A DNA stretch of 5,658 bases, from contig JAEKFU010000239.1 in NCBI GenBank assembly GCA_016522385.1, forward strand, positions 1-5,658. The letters are read 5' to 3'. Position numbers and translations under genes: made by a program. The number at the start of each line of letters is the position of its first letter. Positions within the stretch are counted from its first letter, which is position 1. Source of the DNA: Pseudomonadota bacterium. GTDB taxonomy: Bacteria; Pseudomonadota; Alphaproteobacteria; Rhizobiales; Aestuariivirgaceae. Positions 1 through 5,389 of the stretch are shown in pieces. The notes beneath the pieces are model-generated. The model was given only the letters and a program-made list of their open reading frames with translations. It made no database searches and was not told where the DNA came from.

Positions 1-2258
1 CCACTGCGAAGGGTTATGACGGCGGACCGTTCTGGAATGCTGACGGTTCGAAGATCACTTGGCGACGCTTTTCCGAAGATGGCGCGCGAGCCGAGATCTT
101 CACAATGAACGCCGATGGATCAAGCCAACGCCAGATCACCGACCTTGGGGTCATGTCCTGGGCGCCCTTCTACCACCCGTCGGGCGAGTATCTTGTGTTT
201 TCTACAAACCTCCATGGGTTCTCCAATTTTGAACTCTACATCGTTGATGCGCAAGGAGCGCGCCAGCCCGTTCGCGTCACGAACCGACCAGGATTTGACG
301 GGCTGGCAACGTTTTCGCCAGATGGACGGAAGCTAAGCTGGACGTCGAACGCGACGCCCAAGAAACAAAGCCAGATTTTTCTGGCCGATTGGAACCACGA
401 AGCTGTGCGGCAGCTGCTTGCACAGGCGCCCTTAAGGCAGGCCAGCACAGCGCCGGCACTGCGGGAAACCCAGCCCCAGATCTCGGTAGAGGACTTGAAA
501 AAGCATGTCATGGCGCTGGCGTCGGAAGAGATGGGCGGCAGATTGACCGGTACACAGGGTGAGAAACTGGCAACTGCCTATGTTGCGGATGCGTTTGCTG
601 CGCTTGATCTCGCACCTGCTGGCGATGACGGCGGCATGTTCCAGACCTTCGAGTTCACGGCAGGCGTAGCGCTAGCCAAAGGCAATGCCTTGACGGTATC
701 CGTCGACGGCAAGGCGCAGGCGCTCGCGATAGACTCCGATTGGCGGCCGCTGGCGTTTTCCCGCACCGGCGCTGCCGATGAGGCGAGTGTTGTCTTTGCC
801 GGCTACGGCATCGTTGCACCGGCGGCAGGCGATCAACCCGCGTTCAACAGCTATGCCGAGCTTGATGTGAAGGGCAAATGGGTTCTGCTGTGGCGCGGGA
901 TGCCGGGCGATGTCTCCGCCGAGCGCCGCACAGAACTGTCACGCTATGCAGATTTGCGTTACAAGGCATCGGTTGCCAAATCCCGAGGTGCGCTGGGGGT
1001 CATCTTTGCGCCACCCCCAAGGGAAGAGTTCGACGATGGTCTGCCGCGCCTGACCTACGAGGCAAGCTCGGGCGTTTCCGGCCTCCCGGTGGTGGCGGTA
1101 CGCCGGGACGCATCGTCACGCATGCTGAGCATTCTTGGCGGTGACCTTGCGACAATGATCGAAACAATTGAAGCGGGAGAAAGCGCAGGCCGGGACCTCA
1201 TTGGCGTTACCCTCGGCGGCAACATCGCGCTCGACTTCGAGACGCGGTCTGGCCGTAATGTTGTGGCGCGGCTCGAGCTCGACGGCTTGGACAAAGGCGG
1301 TTTGCCGCCGCTGATCATCGGCGCACATGTTGATCATCTCGGCCGGGGCGAAACCTCCGGATCGTTGGCGCGTCGTGAGGAGAGGGGCCAGATCCACTAC
1401 GGAGCCGATGACAACGCCTCAGGCGTCGCGTCGCTGATCGAGGTGGCGCAGAAACTTGCAGCCGATCATGCGGCCGGCAAGCTCTCAGGCGCGCGCGACG
1501 TGGTGTTTGCGGCATGGTCTGGTGAGGAATTGGGCCTGCTCGGCGCCTCGCGTTTTGTTGAAGGCTTAGCCAAGTCGGCCGGAGCCGAAGACCTTTCCAA
1601 CCTTGTCACGGCCTATCTCAACATGGATATGGTTGGGCGTCTCACGGACCACGTCATTGTCAGTGGTCTCGGCTCTTCGAAGGCCTGGGCACGTGAGATT
1701 GAACGGCGCAATGCCGTGATAGGTTTACCCATCGTGACGTCCGATGACACGTATCTGCCAACCGATGCGACTGCGTTTTACCTGAAGGGCGTGCCGATCC
1801 TGTCGTTCTTCACCGGCGCGCATACGGACTATAACACACCTCGCGACACCGCGGACAAGCTCAACTATGCCGGCACACGGAACATTGCCCGGTTGGTGGC
1901 TCTGATCGCGCGATCACGCGCACTGGCGAAAGAGGAACCAGATTATGTCAAGGTTGCACGCCCGGAGGGGCGCGGCGGCCGGCGCATGAGCAACGTCTTC
2001 CTCGGCACAATTCCGGATTATGCCAAGAGCGATGTCCCTGGTGTAGCCCTTTCCGGTGTAATCACGGATAGCCCTGCTGAACGCGCCGGCCTGACTGGAG
2101 GCGACGTGGTCGTGGGGTTAGCTGGCCAAGATCTTGAGAACATCTATGACTATGTGCGCGCTCTTAACGGGTTGAAGCCGGGAGAAGCCGTCGACATCAC
2201 CGTTAAGCGAAACGGGGCGCGCCAGACGTTTGAGATCACCCCACGCGTTAGGGAGTAG
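1..2258 (+). CDS. PD40 propeller - PA - M28 zinc aminopeptidase - PDZ fusion protein (5' end outside window)
   Basis: The frame is open from base 3 (first full codon) through the TAG at 2256-2258, so the gene begins upstream and the ATG at 105 is internal. Residue numbers here count from that ATG. TolB-type PD40 repeats run from the window edge to about residue 100; WNADGSKITW (before the ATG), YHPSGEYLVF and FSPDGRKLSW are their signatures. A helical start of the peptidase (about 125-170) precedes a PA-like insert (about 225-355). The M28 core (about 375-605) keeps every expected residue: His408 and Asp410 in GAHVDHLG, Asp435 in GADDNASG, catalytic Glu474 with ligand Glu475 in SGEELG, Asp508 in NMDMVG and His573 in GAHTDYNTP. 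A PDZ domain occupies about 630-715. M28 enzymes of this kind are di-zinc aminopeptidases, usually exported; any signal peptide would lie outside the window. By inference the propeller and PDZ parts hold or select peptide substrates. Family assignment is secure; substrate is unknown. Confidence 0.93.
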   Translation, partial: TAKGYDGGPFWNADGSKITWRRFSEDGARAEIFTMNADGSSQRQITDLGVMSWAPFYHPSGEYLVFSTNLHGFSNFELYIVDAQGARQPVRVTNRPGFDGLATFSPDGRKLSWTSNATPKKQSQIFLADWNHEAVRQLLAQAPLRQASTAPALRETQPQISVEDLKKHVMALASEEMGGRLTGTQGEKLATAYVADAFAALDLAPAGDDGGMFQTFEFTAGVALAKGNALTVSVDGKAQALAIDSDWRPLAFSRTGAADEASVVFAGYGIVAPAAGDQPAFNSYAELDVKGKWVLLWRGMPGDVSAERRTELSRYADLRYKASVAKSRGALGVIFAPPPREEFDDGLPRLTYEASSGVSGLPVVAVRRDASSRMLSILGGDLATMIETIEAGESAGRDLIGVTLGGNIALDFETRSGRNVVARLELDGLDKGGLPPLIIGAHVDHLGRGETSGSLARREERGQIHYGADDNASGVASLIEVAQKLAADHAAGKLSGARDVVFAAWSGEELGLLGASRFVEGLAKSAGAEDLSNLVTAYLNMDMVGRLTDHVIVSGLGSSKAWAREIERRNAVIGLPIVTSDDTYLPTDATAFYLKGVPILSFFTGAHTDYNTPRDTADKLNYAGTRNIARLVALIARSRALAKEEPDYVKVARPEGRGGRRMSNVFLGTIPDYAKSDVPGVALSGVITDSPAERAGLTGGDVVVGLAGQDLENIYDYVRALNGLKPGEAVDITVKRNGARQTFEITPRVRE

Positions 2259-2260
2259 TG

Positions 2261-2671
2261 CTAGAGCGCTTCTTTGTCCAGACGGACGATTATATCGATG
2301 CGGCCGATTTTCGTACCGTCAGGCGGTTTTGGCAGGCCAGACACCGATAGCTCTTTTGAATCGATATCCATCAACTTGCCCTCATCCTGAAGGTAGTAGT
2401 GGTAGTGGTTGGATGTGTTGGTGTCGAAATATGACTTCTGACCTTCCACCGCCACTTCCCGCAGGAGGCCCGCTTCGGTGAACTGGTTGAGCGTGTTGTA
2501 AATTGTTGCAAGGGATACCGCCAGGCCAGCCCGCCTGGCTTCTACATAGAGTTGGTCAGCAGTGATGTGCCGATCGCCGTGGCAGAACAGGAGTTCGCCA
2601 AGCGAGAGCCGTTGCCGCGTTGGTCGCATACCCGCGTCTCTGAGCTTCTTCTCGATCGATTGTCTGTCCAT
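2261..2671 (-). CDS. irr: Irr-type iron/heme-responsive regulator, Fur family
   Basis: This 136-residue protein reads as Irr. The Fur winged-helix core has the rhizobial signatures MRPTRQRLSLGELLF (15-29), GDRHITADQLY (32-42), VSLATIYNTLNQFTEAGLL (52-70) and SYFDTN (80-85), and it ends with a short IDIIVRLDK tail. In rhizobia Irr acts at low iron on heme synthesis, iron uptake and iron-storage genes, and is inactivated or degraded when heme is available. I chose ATG 2671 because family similarity starts there and a promoter-like pair lies just upstream. Longer starts exist in the same frame (ATG 2722, TTG 2746) but add sequence without the GCPWHD heme motif of Bradyrhizobium Irr. Two residue oddities stand out: His89-Tyr90-His91 where HHH is usual, and Cys30-His31 where I recall Gly-Lys in relatives. 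The stop lies 2 bases from the convergent peptidase stop. A role as a second, specialised Irr paralogue is possible. Confidence 0.87.
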   Translation of the reverse strand: MDRQSIEKKLRDAGMRPTRQRLSLGELLFCHGDRHITADQLYVEARRAGLAVSLATIYNTLNQFTEAGLLREVAVEGQKSYFDTNTSNHYHYYLQDEGKLMDIDSKELSVSGLPKPPDGTKIGRIDIIVRLDKEAL

Positions 2672-2717
2672 CGTGCAGCAATCTCGTTGTTGATCTGGCA
2701 AACCTTGCAGTTCCAAG

Positions 2718-2746
2718 AACATAGCGCTGTTGCAACCGACATGCAA
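2718..2746 (-). promoter_or_regulatory. Candidate sigma-70-type promoter for irr
   Basis: Reading the minus strand, TTGCAT (plus 2741-2746) and TATGTT (plus 2718-2723) are separated by exactly 17 bases. They match the -35 consensus at 3 of 6 positions and the -10 consensus at 4 of 6. Transcription from it would begin near 2711, giving a leader of about 40 bases before ATG 2671 and excluding the longer starts at 2722 and 2746. I saw no recognisable Irr box (iron control element, TTTAGAA-like dyad) here, so autoregulation is not evident. Confidence 0.3.
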
Positions 2747-2827
2747 TCACCACACAGGGCGATCTGTTCAGCCTGGCCGCTCGCCGTCCGAAGTTGTCCG
2801 GGCACCAATCTTCCGCAAGGACACCAA

Positions 2828-2840
2828 TCACGCGTTGTGA
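2828..2840. repeat. Inverted repeat TCAC-N5-GTGA upstream of the methyltransferase gene
   Basis: TCAC (2828-2831) and GTGA (2837-2840) form a perfect 4-4 dyad with a 5-base centre, in the irr/methyltransferase divergent region. It overlaps TTGTGA at 2835-2840, which could be a -35 element followed after 17 bases by a poor -10 (TAGTCT, 2858-2863). An operator controlling the methyltransferase gene is possible. The arms are short enough to arise by chance. Confidence 0.22.
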
Positions 2841-2881
2841 ATGGTGGCCTATCTCAATAGTCTTACATGTAGCGAGATCAT

Positions 2882-2886
2882 GGGAG
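2882..2886 (+). promoter_or_regulatory. Ribosome binding site fixing the methyltransferase start
   Basis: GGGAG lies 7 bases before ATG 2894. A TTG two codons earlier (2888) is in frame but only one base beyond this site, too close to be served by it, so ATG 2894 is the preferred start. Confidence 0.6.
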
Positions 2887-2893
2887 TTTGAGC

Positions 2894-3781
2894 ATGGCGC
2901 GCTACGACAATCTTATGGACCGCCTTCGAAATGGCGAGCGCATCTTGATAGATGGTGCGACCGGCACCGAGGTCGAACGACGTGGCGTTCCTCAGCTGGA
3001 CAATGCTTGGAACAGTGGCGGTGTACTGAGCCATCCTGACATCGTGCGAGATATACATGAGGACTATTTTCGTCACGGTGCAGAGATCGTGATTTCGAAC
3101 ACGTTTGCAACCTCGCGACATGCGCTGCGCGACGCAGGTGTCGAAAATCAGTTCGAAGAATTCAATCGTCGCGGAGTGGAGTTGGCGTGTGAGGCTCGTG
3201 AGAAATCGCGAAGGCCGGATGTGCTGGTCGCGGGCGGAATCTCATATTGGTCCTGGACCGGAAACGATCCTGCGCTAAATGAACTGGAATCGGGAGTGAC
3301 AGAACAGGCGGCGATCATGGCCCGTGCGGGGGCAGACCTCCTCATGCTTGAGATGATGGTCGAGATTGATCGGATGCTGGTGACACTTGATGCGGCACAA
3401 ACCAGCGGATTGCCTGTCTGGGTTGGCCTCTCGTGCGAGCCAAATGCAACCGGCACTATATGTCTGCTAAAGGGAGAGCCCCTGACCGACGCGCTTGCGG
3501 CAATCGCAGACAGAAACGTTCCGCTCATCAACATCATGCACACCGACGTCAGACACATTGATGCATGCCTCGACATCGTTCAGGAACATTGGGACGGCCT
3601 TGTTGGCGTATATGCTCACACAGGCGACTATGCTGACGGAAAGTGGATTTTCGACAACACGATCTCGCCGGAAGACTATGCCGCTCACAGCAGCAGATGG
3701 CTTAGGCGCAATGTGCACGTCATCGGCGGGTGTTGTGGTATTCGCCCCGACCACATAGCCGCCCTAAGTGCGATTGTCTAA
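2894..3781 (+). CDS. Homocysteine / betaine-homocysteine S-methyltransferase family protein with variant zinc site
   Basis: The 295-residue product is a single S-methyl_trans (PF02574) TIM-barrel domain, close to the usual length of 300-330. Family marks are LIDGATGTEVERRG (18-31), AEIVISNTFATSRHAL (63-78), VAGGISYW (112-119), AGADLLMLEMM (145-155), GLPVWVGLSCEP (172-183) and the C-terminal GGCCG (278-282, Cys280-Cys281). Such enzymes move a methyl group from a donor (glycine betaine, S-methylmethionine, or dimethylsulfoniopropionate in some relatives) to homocysteine bound through zinc, making methionine in the cytoplasm. The zinc normally has three Cys ligands. The first, in a G-[IV]-N-C-T-type segment, appears here as NIMHT with His216. 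Cys181 in GLSC belongs to a common family segment that is not the zinc ligand. Methyl donor and acceptor are therefore open. The gene diverges from irr and is followed, after 350 bases, by an ABC importer in the same direction, suggesting but not proving use of an imported methylated compound. No terminator is evident after the TAA. Confidence 0.88.
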   Translation: MARYDNLMDRLRNGERILIDGATGTEVERRGVPQLDNAWNSGGVLSHPDIVRDIHEDYFRHGAEIVISNTFATSRHALRDAGVENQFEEFNRRGVELACEAREKSRRPDVLVAGGISYWSWTGNDPALNELESGVTEQAAIMARAGADLLMLEMMVEIDRMLVTLDAAQTSGLPVWVGLSCEPNATGTICLLKGEPLTDALAAIADRNVPLINIMHTDVRHIDACLDIVQEHWDGLVGVYAHTGDYADGKWIFDNTISPEDYAAHSSRWLRRNVHVIGGCCGIRPDHIAALSAIV

Positions 3782-3900
3782 CTGACCGACACCTTTGTTT
3801 TGAACGCGACCCAACGTTTATCAATCTTGAGGTGACGCTGAGAAGCGGACGATGCAACACAATCATTAAAGCGTTCCGCGCGTCAGCTGATGCTCCACTG

Positions 3901-3915
3901 GGAACACTGCGTTCC
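3901..3915. repeat. Inverted repeat GGAAC-N5-GTTCC, candidate operator
   Basis: GGAAC (3901-3905) and GTTCC (3911-3915) are a perfect 5-5 dyad with a 5-base centre, one and a half turns of DNA in total, a typical size for a dimeric repressor or activator site. It lies 217 bases before the solute-binding protein start, which would suit an activator or a promoter some distance upstream. No cognate regulator gene is visible in the window. Confidence 0.3.
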
Positions 3916-4009
3916 GTATTCTCAAAATCAGGACATCAAGGCGGTGAGTTACTCATGAGGCATGACATCGCAAGGGCGCCAACCACACCTGCCATAGCTA
4001 ACATTCGTC

Positions 4010-4040
4010 GCCAAGCTTGCGTTCCCGTGTCCAGCTTGGC
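4010..4040. repeat. 8-base inverted repeat GCCAAGCT / AGCTTGGC
   Basis: GCCAAGCT (4010-4017) and AGCTTGGC (4033-4040) are perfect reverse complements separated by 15 bases. As RNA it would be an 8-bp stem with a large loop; as DNA it could be a two-half-site operator, with one half-site overlapped by the self-complementary CAAGCTTG (4012-4019). No T-run follows, so it is not an intrinsic terminator. It ends about 90 bases before the importer start. Confidence 0.35.
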
Positions 4041-4114
4041 AAGATCGATTGGTAAACGGACTGCCACACACAAGACCTGATCTGCCAATGATGCGGGTGA
4101 GTTCTGGTCACAAC

Positions 4115-4120
4115 AGGAGG
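4115..4120 (+). promoter_or_regulatory. Strong ribosome binding site for the solute-binding protein
   Basis: AGGAGG is the full anti-Shine-Dalgarno match, 11 bases before ATG 4132, a slightly long spacing. It supports high translation, as expected for the most abundant component of a binding-protein-dependent importer. Confidence 0.75.
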
Positions 4121-4131
4121 AAATTTCAAAC

Positions 4132-5190
4132 ATGTTCAAGAGGACCAACACTTTTGCTCTCGCGATGGCGGCTTCCGTTGCGCTGGGCCTCAACCCAGGC
4201 GTCAGCATGGCGGCCGACCTCACCATCGCTTCATGGGGCGGCTCATTCCAGGCAGCGCAGAGCAAAGCGATTTTCCAGCCAGTCGCTAAGAAACTCGGGA
4301 TCACGATCAAGGAAGAATCCTATGGCGGTATTTCCGATGTGCGGCTCCAGGTCAAGGCCGGCGCGGTGACGCTCGACATTATCGACACCGGTTCGGGCGG
4401 CGGTGCGCGAGGCGGTGTGGAAGGCATTCTCGAACCGCTCGACTACAAGATGATCGATGTCTCCAACTTCTTGCCAGGCACATATCTTCCGGCCTGTGTC
4501 GGCACCATTACCTTCTCCACCGTGTTCGCCTACAATCTGGACACCTACAAGGGCGACAATGTACCGAAAACCTGGGCCGACTTCTTTGATCCGGTGAAGT
4601 TCCCCGGCAAGCGCTCCTACCGCGCCAAGTACCATGGCGCCCTTGAGCCCGCCCTGCTGGCAGACGGCGTCGCCAAGGAGGACGTCTACAAGGTTCTCGA
4701 CAGCGAGGAAGGGATCGATCGGGCGATCAACAAGATCCGCTCGATCAAGGAGCACATTGCGATCTGGTGGAAGTCCGGCGCCCAGCATGCCCAGCTCATG
4801 AAGGACAGCGAGGTCGACATGACCACCGGTTGGAACGGTCGGTTCGACGTGGCGATCAAGGACGGCGCCAAGGCCGCCTACAACTACAACGATGCGCTGC
4901 TCGACTATGATTGCTTCGGCATTCCCAAGGGCGCACCGAACAAGGAATTGGCGATGAAGTTCCTTGCCGAGGCCAGCAAGGCCGAATACCAGGCCGATAT
5001 GCCGAAATACATCACCTACGGGCCGACCAACAAACAAGCCTATGAGCTCAACAAGATCGATGCCGAGGTGGCCACGATGTTGCCGTCACATCCCGACAAC
5101 GCCAAGAACCAGCTCGTCCTCAACAACGACTGGTACGCGAAGTGGGAAAAGATCGCGTCCGAGAAATATCAGAACATGCTGACGGAATAG
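4132..5190 (+). CDS. Periplasmic solute-binding protein of a PotD/PotF-type ABC importer
   Basis: The 352-residue product begins with a clear Sec signal peptide: basic FKR, a hydrophobic stretch from about residue 8 to 20, and a likely cut after Ala27 (SMA|AD). The mature part opens with LTIASWGGSFQ (30-40), typical of the spermidine/putrescine and related binding proteins (SBP_bac family). It continues with LDIIDTGSGGGARGG (81-95), GILEPLD (98-104), a hinge-like GTITFSTVFAYNLD (124-137), KTWADFFDP (146-154), TTGWNGRFDVAI (231-242) and YDCFGIPKGAPN (259-270). It would capture a small, probably cationic or zwitterionic solute in the periplasm and deliver it to the inner-membrane permeases. Two cysteines, Cys122 and Cys261, remain in the mature protein and could form a disulfide. 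Its ATPase partner begins about 200 bases later, after a hairpin-rich spacer. Exact substrate cannot be read from sequence; polyamine, betaine-like or sulfonium compounds are all possible. Confidence 0.92.
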   Translation: MFKRTNTFALAMAASVALGLNPGVSMAADLTIASWGGSFQAAQSKAIFQPVAKKLGITIKEESYGGISDVRLQVKAGAVTLDIIDTGSGGGARGGVEGILEPLDYKMIDVSNFLPGTYLPACVGTITFSTVFAYNLDTYKGDNVPKTWADFFDPVKFPGKRSYRAKYHGALEPALLADGVAKEDVYKVLDSEEGIDRAINKIRSIKEHIAIWWKSGAQHAQLMKDSEVDMTTGWNGRFDVAIKDGAKAAYNYNDALLDYDCFGIPKGAPNKELAMKFLAEASKAEYQADMPKYITYGPTNKQAYELNKIDAEVATMLPSHPDNAKNQLVLNNDWYAKWEKIASEKYQNMLTE

Positions 5191-5212
5191 CTCCGTCCGC
5201 TGTGACATAGCA

Positions 5213-5237
5213 GGGGCGCTGGAAAACCCAGCGCTCC
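5213..5237 (+). promoter_or_regulatory. Stable hairpin just after the binding-protein gene (mRNA 3'-end stabiliser or partial terminator)
   Basis: GGGGCGCTGG (5213-5222) pairs with CCAGCGCTCC (5228-5237) through ten base pairs, one a G-U, around the loop AAAAC. It begins 23 bases after the TAG. No U-run follows, so a stabilising stem that keeps the binding-protein message more abundant than the downstream genes is more likely than intrinsic termination. Such stems are well known between binding-protein and membrane-component genes. Confidence 0.6.
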
Positions 5238-5306
5238 CGCACATTCCGAACGTTGACCCATTGGTCCGCTTCCTCTCAAGAGGGTGAAAGGGGCAGACTT
5301 GCGGTC

Positions 5307-5332
5307 GAGTATGCGAGATACTCTTTTCTCTT
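5307..5332 (+). terminator. Candidate intrinsic terminator or attenuator between binding-protein and ATPase genes
   Basis: GAGTAT (5307-5312) and ATACTC (5318-5323) form a perfect 6-bp stem around GCGAG, followed at once by TTTTCTCTT (5324-5332). The shape is that of a rho-independent terminator, but the stem is short and only two of its six pairs are G-C, so it would be leaky. A further stem, TCTTGG (5329-5334) with CCAAGA (5342-5347), overlaps the end of the U-rich tract. Partial termination here would lower ATPase and permease output relative to the binding protein. Confidence 0.4.
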
Positions 5333-5375
5333 GGGAGAATTCCAAGAAGGGGAGGCGGCCATACAGCAAATTCTC

Positions 5376-5381
5376 GAGGGG
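5376..5381 (+). promoter_or_regulatory. Ribosome binding site deciding the GTG start of the ATPase
   Basis: GAGGGG lies 8 bases before GTG 5390, and no ATG or GTG lies in frame between that codon and about 5300. A purine-rich AGGGGAGG at 5348-5355 is an even better match, but no ATG, GTG or TTG follows it at a usual distance. Confidence 0.6.
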
Positions 5382-5389
5382 CGACAGAC

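Larger units (their letters stand above)
3782..4131 (+). other. 350-base intergenic region with no convincing gene; probable control region of the importer
   Basis: I find no protein of recognisable family here on either strand. It contains two inverted repeats (listed separately), two copies of GCGTTCCG (3871-3878 and 3909-3916) with a near copy GCGTTCCC at 4019-4026, and a weak promoter-like pair TTGTTT (3795-3800) and TATCAA (3819-3824) with an 18-base spacer. An open stretch of 41 codons from ATG 3955 to TGA 4080 has GGTGAG six bases upstream but resembles nothing I know. The length and the dyads suggest independent, regulated transcription of the solute-binding protein gene rather than simple readthrough from the methyltransferase. 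Confidence 0.5.

Noticed and set aside
105..107. ATG 105 as the true start of the peptidase gene
   Set aside because: The same frame is open to the window's left edge and encodes another PD40 repeat there (WNADGSKITW), so the gene begins upstream.
2672..2746. Longer irr product starting at ATG 2722 or TTG 2746
   Set aside because: The added residues lack the expected heme motif, no good ribosome binding site precedes either codon, and the best promoter-like pair overlaps them.
2552..2860. 102-codon plus-strand frame opposite the irr 5' end
   Set aside because: It lies mostly antisense to the conserved Irr DNA-binding region and has no recognisable domain.
2672..2893. Irr or Fur binding box in the irr/methyltransferase divergent region
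   Set aside because: I searched for TTTAGAA-like and Fur-like AT-rich dyads on both strands and saw none; the only dyad is TCAC-N5-GTGA.
4036..4053. Possible sigma-54 promoter (TTGGCA...TTGGT) before the importer
   Set aside because: The two GG elements are separated by 11 bases rather than the strict 10, and the -12 element reads GG instead of GC.
3730..4080. 116-codon plus-strand frame starting inside the methyltransferase 3' end
   Set aside because: Its first part overlaps the conserved GGCCG end of the methyltransferase in another frame, and the translation is unlike any family. Only the short tail from ATG 3955 was kept, as a weak observation.
4243..5037. 264-codon open frame on the minus strand opposite the binding-protein gene
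   Set aside because: It is the antisense shadow of a clearly real gene with GC-rich third positions, and its translation shows no family features.
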